From assembly GCA_018873245.2 (NCBI GenBank), contig JAEMBT020000007.1, forward strand, positions 9,927,129 to 9,991,128: a stretch of 64,000 nt of DNA, read 5' to 3'. A model generated the notes under the pieces. That model saw nothing but the letters and a program-made list of their open reading frames with translations, did not search any database and was not told where the DNA came from. Below are positions 37,701-49,336 of this stretch, one piece after another (position 1 is the stretch's first letter; each line of letters opens with the position of its first letter). Made by a program: the position numbers and the translations under genes. The DNA is from Archegozetes longisetosus. Its lineage: Eukaryota; Arthropoda; Arachnida; Sarcoptiformes; Trhypochthoniidae.

Positions 37701-37787
37701 CTTAATTAACGTAATCCTATAATAATTTTAAATTCATACTAATCTCATTATGAGATCCAACAATCTAAAGCACAACACGCTCGTCCT

Positions 37788-37903
37788 AACAATGATTAAG
37801 CTATCGTAGAATACGTTGACCTAATTATTCAAAATTTAAAACGATTTCAGTTAAGCAACAATTGAAATAAATCATTGCCAAAGTTATCAAACAAGTTATC
37901 GCA
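37788..37903 (+). promoter_or_regulatory. Conserved upstream block of HLK genes
   Basis: Two motifs recur upstream of the kinase copies I compared. One is the block around AACAATGATTAA and CGTTGACCTA (37788-37823 here). The other is TTTGCCAAAGTTATCAAAC (about 37877-37903 here, about 105-130 bases before the start codon; 58705-58731 in HLK8, about 42436 in HLK4, about 53280 in HLK6). The conservation outlasts divergence of the surrounding DNA in HLK4 and HLK6, so a promoter role is plausible, but shared ancestry alone could explain it. Confidence 0.4.
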
Positions 37904-38004
37904 CACTCATAAGATTTCTTCTTAGCACTTTCTAGACATTTTATTGATAATTCCATCAATTGAATCAAGCTACGTATCAATTATCACTTGCAATACCAGA
38001 AACA

Positions 38005-39868
38005 ATGCCATCAATGAAAAAGATATGGGAATCCATATTCAAAAAGGTTTCCAAATCTCGAAATCAACACATTAGAGACAAAACATCGTCTGAATTGATT
38101 GACGACAACAGAGTCAACGTACCCAAACACAAAATTCCATCAAGAGCAACATCATCAGAGATGAATAATGTCAATCAGAAACCAGTATCAAAAACAGAAC
38201 AAAGACACGATTTGTCTTCTTCAAAGATTGACCACAGACCAGGAGACGATCTTCCATCAAAACATAAACCATTGGAAATGAACAAAGTCGATCAGACTAT
38301 GGCATCAGAAACAGAGCAAAAGTCCGATATGTCTTCTTCAAAGACAAATCACAGATCAAGCGAAAGACAAACGAATACAGCGTCCTCTAAACCCAATGAT
38401 GACAACAGAACCGTTGGGTCTAAACACGAACTTCCATCAAAAGAAACGCAACTGGAGATGAGCAAAGTTGATCAGATTCCAGTATCTGAGACAGAGCAAA
38501 AGCCCGATATGTCTTCTTCAGAGACTAACCACAAATCAAACAAAGAACATATCGTGAATGATAACAACGGAACCATTCGATCCGAACACAAACTTCCGTC
38601 AAACCAAACATCATTGGAGAAGAGTAAAATCAATCAAGTTCCAGTATCACAAACAGAACAAGAAACTGACTTGTCTTCATCTGAAACGAATGTTATACAA
38701 TACACAACATCCAGTACTAATCAGAAATTTGATATTAAATTCGATTCTTTGGACATCAGTTTATTGGAAGTTTGCAATCAGACACAATTGATCTCGGTCG
38801 AACATATCACTAATGATAAGTAAGTACTATTCAAGAAATTCATATACAAGTCATTGATTTTGATTCAAATAATGAAATTATTTTTATATTCTTCAACAGA
38901 AACATCAGTGGAATCAAGTTCTTAGCTAGAGGATCGTATGGTCAGGTATTCATAGCCAAAGACATCAACCACAACGATGTTATTCTCAAAGAATCAATAG
39001 TTGGTAGTCGTTCGAATGATGGATCTGTTATTCGAAATCATCAGACCTCAGACTTTGCATTGTCTGATCTGATAAACAGCCAAAGACTCAGTCAATTGAA
39101 CTCAGATCCCAATTCATTGAACTATTGTTCGAATTTCGCGAATGTTTTAGATAATTACTACATTTATCATCACGACAAGAACGTGACCACAAAGCGAAAT
39201 GAATATATAATATCTAAACAAACGTTCGGTGGTAAACCACTCTGCAATTCAGATGTATTGACACCTAAAGTAGGACTGAGTGTAATGAGTCAAATCGTTG
39301 CCTCAATAGCTGTTGCAGAAGAACAACTGAAATTCGAGCACAGAGATCTCCACCAAAACAACGTTCTGATTGACAAAACGAACGACAAATATGGACATTA
39401 TCGTTTGAAGGGGAACAGTTTTAAGATCAAACTGAATGGAATTAAAGTGACTTTAATTGATAATACATTTTCAAGAACCGAACTCAACAATCAGGTCGTT
39501 TTTAATGACTTAACCCGTTTGTATGCACCAGACGCAGGAGAGTGTGAGGACAATGAACTTGAAATGTGTTATCAAAAAATGAATGAAATAATTGGAGGTC
39601 AATGGAATCGATTTTGTCCCAAAACAAATATTGTTTGGTTACAACATGTTTTCAGTCGAATTCGCATTCAACAAGATAGAAAAGATATTGTGGACTTCGA
39701 CTCACCAGATCAGAAAGTGATACAATTAATTCGTGGAAGCAGGATATTGGAAAATATGACTCTGTTTTGGATTTTGTTGAAAATGACTGTAAGTTTTATA
39801 AGAAAGCTAAAGTCAAACTGAACGAATCAATCTTCATAAAAACTTTGAAGAATGTGAATATATTTTAA
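38005..39868 (+). CDS. Haspin-like kinase HLK2, exon 2 frameshifted
   Basis: Mirror of HLK1. Exon 1 (38005-38819) is open. After MPSMKKIWESIFKKVSKS it holds four units of about 45-55 residues, each with a basic/proline part (SKHELPSKET), SKVDQIPVSETEQKPD, then SSSETNHKS. It ends in FDSLDISLLEVCNQTQLISV, the helix that precedes the haspin kinase fold. Exon 2 starts at 38900 and joins in phase (K, then NISGIKFLARGSYG). At 39680-39683 an A run is one base shorter than in HLK1, so the frame moves after RIRIQQDRK and stops at 39821 instead of 39868, losing the last 60 or so normal residues. The catalytic Lys (ILKES), HRD and DNT all lie before the break. Confidence 0.85.
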
Positions 39869-41173
39869 AGACTTTTCAGTCTAAAAATAAGTTCTACAAC
39901 TTATTCTTACTCCAAACTATCATATCAGTTATTTAAAAGTTTCAGATTTGAAAAACGATTACAATCGATCAACAAAAATGAACTAATGCACCAAATCACC
40001 CAATTTTATTAATCAAGTCTTCTGTTATTATTAATCACATATTCATTATTTTTTTCAATTCGATTTTCCTTTTAAAATAAGTTGATTATTACTTTAATTT
40101 AATAAATGAGTTATTATTTTATTATTTGAAATCCAGTACCCATATTGAATTTTACTGGATGTTATGTATTATATCCTTACATAATATATACATTTGTTTA
40201 TCTGTACCTTTGCAGCGCAGATTTACTAACAGTACGCCCCAAGTTTTCCAGTTAACCCCCCGTCCCCCCAGTTCTTGATTTGCTTTCGGTTTCGGTTTGC
40301 TTGACTAATGTCGTCATCAATGAGTACAGCTAATTTACATTAAAAGACAATTTCCACCATTCATTTGTTCACTTCTTCCAGATTTAGAGCAGTTTGATTG
40401 TTGACAGATAGACAATTACCTCATATAAAGACTGATTAATATATTTTATGGACAATATAAATATGACTTTAATATTAATTGCCAACTCACACTAGTATTT
40501 TTGTATAAGTTTATGTAGTGGTCTGCAAGTTTGAGAAATTGATGGGTTCGTTGGATTGTCGAGCTAACTTGAAGCCGCCCAACCCGTTAGTAGCTAATAT
40601 CAACCGTTCCGAATCCACCAGTACTTAAAATTGTTTAGACCGAACACGCCCAGCTCGACTATTAAAAAATATATATTATATTACCATATTTTGAGCTTGA
40701 ACACATCTCCAAACTCTTTAACATAATCTTTAATTTTTTTGATCGAGATTGCACCGTTTTTGGCATTGAATTAATCAATTAATTTTGCTATCAATGTGCA
40801 CAGTCAGTGACATTCAAATTGATTGACTGTTGTTTTGATTTCAATCGATTGGATTACAATCACTTGTATAACAATTAACTATCGATTGATTAGTTCAATC
40901 CATAAATTACAAATTTGTTAATAATTTTTAAAATATGTATTCATTTTTAAATATACATTTATATGCATTTATGCGGTAATAGAAAAAAAGGAATAAATGA
41001 TTAGTAATAAAAATCGAAGAATTGATTGACAAAAACTTGATGCTTCCATATATTTGTTCATATGTGGCGCTCAATTTGCAAAAATTTTTGTGAAAATCAA
41101 TCTTTTGAATAAAAATGGAGAATATTTACAGTAAGAATAGGTTTTGGAACTTATTTCTTAGACTAAAATATCT
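39869..41173. other. Between HLK2 and HLK3, no gene
   Basis: 39869-40694 is the outer part of the right arm (3' flank of HLK2, G/C-run tract about 40255-40268, hAT-like end). 40695-41173 is AT-rich with clusters of ATCGATTGATT-like words and no supported gene. Confidence 0.5.
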
Positions 41174-42150
41174 TTAGAATATATTCATGTTCTTTAGAAT
41201 TCTTTTGGCCCTTGATTTGTTTAGTTTGGCTTTAGTTTTCTTATAGAATATGGAGTGATTTTCAACGAAATCCAAAACAGAGTCATATTTTCCAATATTT
41301 CGTTTCCACGAATTGATAGTGTCAATTTCTGATCTATGGAATCGAAGTGCATAATATCGTTTTCTATCTTTATTAATGCGAATCCGACTGAAGATAAGTT
41401 GTAACCAAACAATATTTGTTTTTGGACAAAATCGATTCCATTCACCTCCAGTTATTTTATTCACTTTATGATAACAATTTTCAAGTTCTTTATCCTCACA
41501 TTCTCTTACGTCTGGTACATAGAGACGGGTAAGTCATTGAAAACAACCTGATTGTTGATTTCAGTTCTTGAAAATGTGTTATCAATCAAAGTGACTTTAA
41601 TCCCATTCAGTTTAATTTTGAAACTGTTTCCTTTCAAACGATAATATCCATACTTTTCATTCGTTTTATCAATCAGAATGTTGTTCTGATGAAGATCTCT
41701 GTGTTCGAATTTCAATTCTTGTTCTGCAACAGCTATTGAGGCGAGGATTTGACTCATTACACTCAGTCCTACTTTAGGTGTCAATACATCTGAATTGCAG
41801 AGTGGTTTACCACCGTATGTTTGTTTAGATACGATGTATTCCTTTCTCTTTGTAGTCACATTCTTGTGGTGATCATAAATGTAGTAAAAAAGTCTGATGA
41901 GAACCGATTGCAGTTTTTTGTCTTTCATTCCTTTTAGTTGAAGCTAAGTCGGGTTTTTGTTCTGTTTTGGATAACGGAATCTGATTGAATTTACTCATCT
42001 CCATCGGTGTTGGTCTAGATGTAAGCTCATGATTCGATACATTGATTCATTAACATTAAGTTTAGACGATGTTTTATGATTGATTTGTCGACTTTGAGAT
42101 TTGGGTAACTTTTTAGCGATCCATTTCCAAACTTTTTTCAGTGATGGCAT
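41174..42150 (-). pseudogene. Haspin-like kinase HLK3, deleted pseudogene
   Basis: Starts like its paralogues (42150, MPSLKKVWKWIAKK) but is out of frame after about 50 codons. Near 41889 the linker (ending CATCAGAC in coding sense) is joined directly to mid-kinase DNA (TTACTACATTTATGATC). The end of exon 1, the intron and the N-lobe, including the glycine loop and ATP lysine, are therefore missing. The remaining C-lobe has KFEHRDLHQNN and LIDNTFSRTE. A single-base deletion after VVFNDL (about 41530), shared with HLK4, breaks the frame again. The C-terminal piece (41464 down to 41174) keeps NKITGGEWNRFCPK to NMNIF. Not functional. Confidence 0.9.
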
Positions 42151-42560
42151 TTTTGTGATATTATAATTGATAATTGATGTGTACTTGTATCAATTGATTG
42201 ATTTATCAATAGAATGGTCAAGAGCGCTAAGAAGTTAGCTTACGCGTAAACGATAACTTGTTTAATAACTTTAGCAAAGATTAATTTTAATTGCTGATTA
42301 ACTTAAATCATTTTAAATTTTTTAAAATTAGATCAACGTATTTCAAAATAGCTTAATCATTGTTAGGTTGCGCGTATTGTCTTAAATTTCAATATTTAAA
42401 ACGATTTCTGTTAAACAACAATTAAAATAAATCTTTGCCAAAGTTGTAAAATAAGTTATCAGTCTTACGTTTTGTTCTGAGTACTTTCTACCAATTCTAT
42501 TGATGATTTTATCGACTAATTCGAACTACATATCAATTATCACTTGCAACACCACAAACA

Positions 42561-44008
42561 ATGCAATCACTGAAAAAAGTTTCCAAATCCATCTTCAAAA
42601 AGGTTTCCAAACTTCGAAATCAACGAATCGATGACATAACATCGTCTGAACTGATTGACATGAACGGAATCATTGGATCCAAAAAAGACATCTATCAGAA
42701 AAGATACAATTGAGGATCAATAATGTCCGTCAGGTTTTGGTATCAGAAACAGCACAAAATACTGATTCGCCTTCATCTGAAACGAATGATAAACAAAAAA
42801 CTGCAATCGGTACTCATCAGACATTTGATATCAAACTCGATTCTTTAGACATCAGCTTATTGGAAGTTTGCAAACAGAATAAGTTGATTTCTGTCAAACA
42901 TTTCACTGATGATAAGTAAGTACTATTCAAGAAATTCATATAGAAGACATTGATTTTGATTCAAATAATGAAATTCATTTCTATTTTCTTCAACAGAAAC
43001 ATCAACGGAATCAAGTATTTAGCTGGAGGATCATATGGTAAGGTATTCATTGCCAAAGACATTAACCACAATGATGTCATCTTCAAAGAGTCTATGATTG
43101 GTAGTAGTTTGAGCGATGGATCTGTTATTCGAAATCATCAGATCTCAGACTTTGTATTGTCTGATCTGATAAACAGTCAAAGACTCAGTCAATTGAACTC
43201 AGATCCCGAGTCATTCAGTTATTGTTCGAACTTTGCACATGTCTTGGACAATTACTACATTTATCATCACGACAAGAATGTCACCACAAAGAGAAGGAAT
43301 ACATCATATCTAAACAAACGTTCGGTGGTAAACCACTCTGCAATTCAGATGTATTGACACCTAAAGTAGGACTGAGTGTAATGAGTCAAATCCTCGCCTC
43401 AATAGCTGTTGCAGAACAAGAATTGAAATTCGAACACAGAGATCTTCATCAGAACAACATTCTGATTGATAAAACGAATGAAAAGTATGGATATTATCGT
43501 TTGAAAGGAAACAGTTTCAAAATTAAACTGAATGGGATTAAAGTCACTTTGATTGATAACACATTTTCAAGAACTGAAATCAACAATCAGGTTGTTTTCA
43601 ATGACTTACCCGTCTCTATGTACCAGACGCAGGAGAATGTGAGGATAAAGAACTTAAAATTGCTATTAAAAAATGAATAAAATAACTGGAGGTGAATGGA
43701 ATCGATTTTATCCAAAAACAAATATTGTTTGGTTACAACTTATCTTCAGTCGTATTCGCATTCAAGAAGATAGAAAAAGATATTGTCTTCGATTCCATAG
43801 ATCAGAAAGTGATACAATCAATTCGTGGAAACGAAATATTGGAAAATATGACTCTGTTTTGGATTTCGTTGAAAATCACTTCATATTCTATGAGAAAACT
43901 AAAGCCAAACCAAACAAATCAAGGGCCAAAAGAATTCTAAAGAACATGAATATATTCCAAATATTTTTTAGTCTAAGGAATAAGTTCCACAACTTATTCT
44001 TACTGTAA
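42561..44008 (+). pseudogene. Haspin-like kinase HLK4, pseudogene
   Basis: Exon 1 42561-42915 (MQSLKKVSKSIFKKVSK) stops early in frame (about 42712). Exon 2 begins at 42997 with the usual NINGIKYLAGGSYGKVF, then a frame break near 43290 after NVTTK. KFEHRDLHQNN and LIDNTFSRTE are present in the next frame. The deletion after VVFNDL (about 43607) is the same as in HLK3 and breaks it once more. The normal stop after NMNIF is lost, so the last piece runs on to 44008. There is a single linker unit. The copy keeps the two-exon layout and the conserved GTAAGT donor, so it decayed after duplication. Confidence 0.9.
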
Positions 44009-44900
44009 ATATTCTCTACATTTATTCAAATTATTCAGATTGGTTTCGTTAAAAATTCTTGCAAATCGATCAACGTATTCGAAAAAATATATCAAAGAAT
44101 TCAACTTTTATTCATCAAGTCTTCAATTCTTATTATTAATTATTCAATTATTATCTTTTCCTTTAATCTATTTTCTTTTAAAATAAACTAATTTGTACTT
44201 TAATTTAATAAATGAGTTATTATTTCATCACTATTTGAGATTTAATGCGTTTAAAAGGTTTGTATTAACTCTGATGCAATATTCAAGTATTTTGTTAAAT
44301 ATTTTTAAGGTATAAGACACTTCCAAAGTCATCCATTTGGTTGTATTGAAATCCGTTTTAAACTGACAAAACTTCCAATTATTGGATTATGACTCACTTA
44401 TAATTTGTACTACAGCTAGCAATTCAGTGAAACTCTTTATATTGGACTGTTGTATCTGAAGAATATAATAGTTTCAGTGCAATATAGTAATGAATGGACT
44501 GCTTGAGTTCTCGTAACAGTGGCGCTATAGACTCATTGATTTCATTATCTGTCCAATTCTTTTTTGATTTTTAGTTTAACTAATTGTTTACATTATTGTC
44601 ACAAATCAAGTTATAAGTCAGCTTTTGGCTCGTTTTACAAAACCTGAGCACTTCATTGCTATAGGTTTATAGAAATACTGTCAAGTATTTAGTGCTGCTA
44701 TTTATACTAATGCTAATCAAATCGAGTGTAACAATTCATATATCCTTCTTTAGTAAAACTGTAAACTACTTCGTAATATCAGTGAAGGATATAATTTGAG
44801 TTCATTTTGTTAAAGTTTAATTCAGATTCTTACAGTATTACCTTAACTAATGTGACTTGAAGAAATTCGAAGTATGAAGAATGTAACGTTCTTCAGTAAT

Positions 44901-45130
44901 TTAAAAGTGAAATTCCACAGTCCGAGTACAACAATGCAAATCATTCCGTTTTGAATTAAATTTTTGTTTAACTTCATGAAATTTTTTAAAGTAGGACGCA
45001 ATTTTCATAACAATGTCTAATTTATTGTATAATCCGTTGATCCAATTTTTAAAGTTGTTTATAAAGTTATTAGAATTTAAAACGAAATAATTTGCATTGT
45101 TGTACTCGGACTGCGGAATTTCACTTTAAA
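44901..45130. mobile_element. Axis-type MITE, copy M2
   Basis: A 230 bp foldback whose ends are good inverted repeats (left GTGAAATTCCACAGTCCGAG, right its counterpart with CTCGGACTGCGG). Interior words match M1 and M3, such as AATCCGTTGA. Unlike the others it is not at the axis of a kinase pair but 0.9 kb beyond HLK4. Confidence 0.75.
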
Positions 45131-45345
45131 TTACTTTAAGTTTCACATAATTCATATAAGTTATAGAAATACTGTCAAGTATTCAATACTACTATTTAGG
45201 CTAACACTAATCAAATTAAAGTTGTATTCAGAACGGAGTGATGTTCATCGTTGTATTCGAGCGGTATAACTGCATTTTAGTGTATAACGTCAGTTCTTCG
45301 AAAACTTATCCAATACTCTTATTTGTACAGGCAGTTTGATTAAGT

Positions 45346-45923
45346 ACACCCTTGGAAACATCTATCTTTAGTTGGTTTAAAATCGAATAACTTTTGGCTG
45401 GATGATTCGATTTTCAATCTGATTTCAGTAAATTGTAGCCAGATAATAGACATTTTTATAAATATAAAACTTTTATGAAAAATCGTCATTAAACTGTGAA
45501 AAGGGCCATGAAAGCGAAAACTTAAAAATAAGAATAAGCGGAAAAACAAAACTTAGGCTATCTATTTTGGCTTCATTCTTGTACATATTGAAAATAACTG
45601 ATTTTTTCAAACATTATTCGTGTGTTCAACTTAACCCATAAGAAATTTGATTTGAGATCAATCTCATCAAGTTCGTTTTAATAAAAAATAAACAAGGAAT
45701 TCAATAGTTTTCATGAAAATTAAAGATTAATTTTCATACTCAATATCATGCAATTTTCAGGCCCATTTGTTTTGATATAACGGTAGTTTTTCTAAAAAAT
45801 TTATATTTTTTAAAAATGCCCATTATCTAGCTACAATTTACTGAAATCAGTTTGAAGATCGAATTATACAGTCAAAAGTTATTTGACTTCAATCAACTAA
45901 AGATAGTTGTTTCCAAGGGTGTA
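45346..45923. repeat. Foldback element with about 125 bp arms
   Basis: 45346-45470 and 45800-45923 are imperfect reverse complements (cores CATCTATCTTTAGTTG, TTTCAGTAAATTGTAG and AGATAAT-type words). The spacer is about 330 bp and non-coding. This is a MITE or other inverted-repeat element of unknown superfamily. Confidence 0.6.
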
Positions 45924-46341
45924 TGTTTAAATATGAGCGCGAGATTCAATAATTCAAACACTCCTCTATAATAGTTCTGAAAAATTCTTCATTATTTCAG
46001 TGAAGGATATGACCTGAATTTATTTTGTCAAAGTAGAAGTCATATTCTTATTGCCCTTAATTAGGGCTTCATAACAATAGTGATTAATCTATATAGAAGT
46101 CTAACATTCTCAAGCATAAGATAAGTGTTTTGAAATGCATGTGCTTCACATCAACTCCATTGTTGTAATTCTTAAATTGAAAAATTGGCTCATGGTAATC
46201 AAACTAAAACCATACTTCTTATTGTAATTACGAGATTTTGTTTTGAATTATCCAAACCTCTCATCACCTGAAGTCGAACTTAACTGTCATTCAGTTTATT
46301 ATAGCATTCGAGAAATAGCAAAATAAGAAATAGTTTTCAAA

Positions 46342-48598
46342 ATGAGTTATGAAATATCGAATACTGGCGAAAGCATACTAAATCATTCAGTCATTGAAAA
46401 TGAAGCCAAAAAGACAGCATTTGATTGGAGTTTATTTGACAACAGAGCGAATGTTCTGAAAGATCTGAGAGCGAGGCAACAATTTGTTGACGTGATGCTT
46501 GTCAGTGAAGACGGAGGACAAGCGATCGCACACTTCACTGTTTTGTCTGCCTTAGGAAAGAAATTCGCGAACACTATCAATGAAGCCATGACTTCATCGG
46601 AAGCACCGCAAATACAACTCGAAAATGGGGCTGTAGTCAAGAAAGTATTGCTCAAAGGATTAAGTAAAGAAGTTCTGAAAATAATAGTCGATTGTGCTTA
46701 CAGTGGATTCATTGTGTCAGACATGCAGACAATTTGGGCAATTTTAGAAGCAGCAGAACTTTACCAACTGAAACATGTAATTGTGTCGAGTCTCACTTAT
46801 CTCATATATCATATCAATATTGATAATTGCATTAAACTGTTTCATATGGGACTCAAACACAAACACAAGTTGGCCAACGCCTCATTCATTTTCATTAGGA
46901 CTTATTTCACTAAAGTTAGTATCGAAAACTTCATATCAAAATCGTTTAACTTGAGGTAACGTTTGATTTCTCCAATAGATTGTTGAGCAGTGTATAGACT
47001 TTCCATTACTCAGTTTGAAAGAACTGACTTCTCTGTTAATTGATGACGAACTCAACATCAAATCAGAGAAAACTGTTTGGAACGCAATCATTCGTTGGAT
47101 TTACTTTGATATAGATAATAGACGTGAGAAAGTTGGCTCACTCTTAGCTAACTTAAGATATGCCAGAATTGAGTTGTCTTTTATAGTCAGTCATATCTTA
47201 ACAAATTCCATTATTAGTGAAGATAAGATCAATACTAATCTCGTTAACAAATTCATTAGCGACTACAAACTGCAAACAACGAGTAAAACAATTTTATTGT
47301 AAACTTTCTTTCTATCAAAAAATAACTGAAATTCGACTTAATCTCAATAGGAAAAGATGATTATGGTTATTATGTTGGATTGACTCCAACTACAGTTAGA
47401 CCTCGCATTCCTCATGAAGTTCTGTTTGCAATTGGCGGCTGGCAAGAAGGCGTACCGACCACTCTTATCGAAACTTTTGACATAAGGACCAACAAGTGGT
47501 ATGATTCAAAGCTATCGAATGATTATCCGCGCGCTTATCATGGAATAGAGGTTTGGTCGTCAAATTAATCTTTGAGTAATTCTATTCGTTAATGATTTTC
47601 TCGAAAATAAGGCAATCAATGGTTTAGTGTATGTGATCGGAGGAACAAATGGAACCAACATATTGAATACAGTTCATTGTTTTAATCCAATAAACAAGAA
47701 ATGGTACGAAAGGTGTCCTTTGATTGAAAATAGATGCTATGTAAGCACTGCCTGCATCGAAAATACAATATATGCTATGGGAGGACATAATGGTTTGCTT
47801 AGGATTAAGAGTTGTGAAAAATATGACCCAAACAGTAATGGATGGACAAGATTCGAAGACATGAATGTGTCGAGAAGTGATGCTTGCGCTGCAGTATATG
47901 AAGGAATCATTTATATCGCTGGAGGACTCAATGACCAAATAATTGAAAATTCCGTTGAAATGTATAATCCTATCGATAAGACCTGGACTTTTATACAACC
48001 GATGTCTAGTCCGCGAACAAGTCTTGGTTTGGTCAGTTATAAAAGATCTCTTTATGCCATTGGAGGTAACAATGGATTTGAGAGGTATTTATGCATAAAT
48101 TGACAAATCAAATGGACATTGAATTTGAAAAAATCCAATTTTAGACTTCAAAGTGTAGAGAGATATGATTTTAATTTGAGGTCTTGGCTTCCAGTGGCGA
48201 GTATGAGATCGAGGAGAAGTACATTTGCCACTTGTGTTGTTGAAGAAGAATTATATGTTGTTGGCGGTTATAATGGTATTTAAACTTATTAACTTTTATT
48301 ACTCTATTGAAGTTAGTGATTTAGTTTTATTTTTTAAGGACAAAGCCCTATCTGTTTGGTCGAGAAATACGATGATATCAGCGAAGTTTGGTCAGATGTT
48401 AGCAGTATTAGACATGATAGAAGTGGTTTAGCTGTTTGTGTACTCAAAGGTCTATCAAATAGTATTGATTACACTTTTATAGGACATAACACCAAAAAAG
48501 CAAAAAAGCAAAACAAGTATTTGTTTGGCAACAGCAAAATAGGACAGCGATCAGAAAAGTTGGACGAACAAATGATTGTGGAAGATTCAAATATTTAG
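46342..48598 (+). CDS. KLHL10-like BTB-BACK-Kelch protein
   Basis: Probable substrate adaptor for a Cullin-3 ubiquitin ligase. KLHL10 in flies and mammals works in spermatids. Six exons: 46342-46914, 46979-47282, 47351-47550, 47612-48084, 48145-48275 and 48339-48598, all joining in phase (1941 bases, 646 residues; human KLHL10 608). Residues 30-150 form a divergent BTB domain (FVDVMLVSEDG, CAYSGFIV). 150-310 form BACK (LKELTSLLIDDELNIKSE, WNAIIRWI). Kelch repeats begin at RPRIPHEVLFAIGGW and continue with YPRAYHGIE, VYVIGGTNG, RCYVSTACIENTIYAMGG, RSDACAAVYEGIIYIAGG, LYAIGGNNGFERL, LYVVGGYNGQSP and LAVCVLKGLSN. The Kelch half follows KLHL10 closely. The BTB half is far less conserved, so this may be a fast-evolving paralogue. 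Confidence 0.88.
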
Positions 48599-48777
48599 TA
48601 AAACGCTTAGTTTTTCTCACAATTTTGAGCGTTACATTCATGAGTCTATGCATAGAAATCTAATATTTGTTTGAATTTAGTTTTAACTAATTCTTGTGAA
48701 CAATATTAAATTTATCTTCAATCACAAATTTGATGAAAAAGATTTCTTATAAACATTGATCAGTAAAAAGTATCGAC

Positions 48778-48824
48778 AATATTATTTTCTGTAAATTGAG
48801 ATGTATGAACTCTATCGCTATGGA
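48778..48824. repeat. 47 bp direct repeat, copy 1
   Basis: Identical to 49337-49383. It ends exactly where the outer edge of the 13.7 kb palindrome begins (48825), so it marks the breakpoint. Confidence 0.85.
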
Positions 48825-49336
48825 TGTTCTAAGAATAATTAAGCAAAACTTTATTGATAGAGAGTGTTAATTATTTTGATCATTTGCGAAAAATGTATAC
48901 AGAATTCATCGAAAATATTTTCTCATGATAATGACTACGTCATCAATGCGGAGGTCTCAGATGGTACCCTCTCAAACAAAGTCCTAGCTGGGGACTTAGA
49001 AAGAATGTCTTTAGTTTCAAGTGAGCTACAGTTTTCGTCCCGGTTAATTCTTGGTTAGCGCCTACAGCTAGAGTCCCGCTGGACTTCGGGGTAGCATGGC
49101 CACCGGTAATCTTTTGAAGGACAGTTGTGCTAGCTGTGACGGTTATATAAAATAGAGTAGGATAACCTCTTTGTCATGTCGAGAGTAGTGCTCCGCACAC
49201 ATCGAGTTCGAGTCGAGTCGAGTTGGAGCAAATTTGAATTCGACTCGTAAGAATCGAGTCGAGTCTGTTCAAATCGCAAATCGATTTGATTTAGACTCGC
49301 GTCGAGCCTACCCGAAGACTCGAATCAACTAATATT

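Larger units (their letters stand above)
37701..40694. repeat. Right arm of 6.3 kb inverted repeat
   Basis: Mirror of 34429-37421. It ends within a truncated copy of the hAT-like element (terminus TAGTGGTCTGCAA at 40516), then passes into unrelated DNA at 40695. Confidence 0.92.
44009..46341. other. Repeat-rich gap before KLHL10-like gene
   Basis: Holds the 3' flank shared with the other kinase units (to about 44250), the axis-type MITE 44901-45130, a solo MITE end at about 45225-45290 (ACGGAGTGATGTTC then GAGCGGTATAAC), and the foldback 45346-45923. A direct repeat with the core GAAATACTGTCAAGTATT occurs at about 44669 and 45164. No coding gene is supported. Confidence 0.6.

Noticed and set aside
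48864..49058. 64-codon frame at the palindrome edge (mirrored at 62273-62467)
   Set aside because: No recognisable protein pattern or splice context; kept only as part of the unidentified GC-richer block.
49195..49325. GAGTC repeats as a satellite or CRISPR-like array
   Set aside because: Units are degenerate, change strand sense, and have no constant repeat-spacer layout; eukaryotic context.
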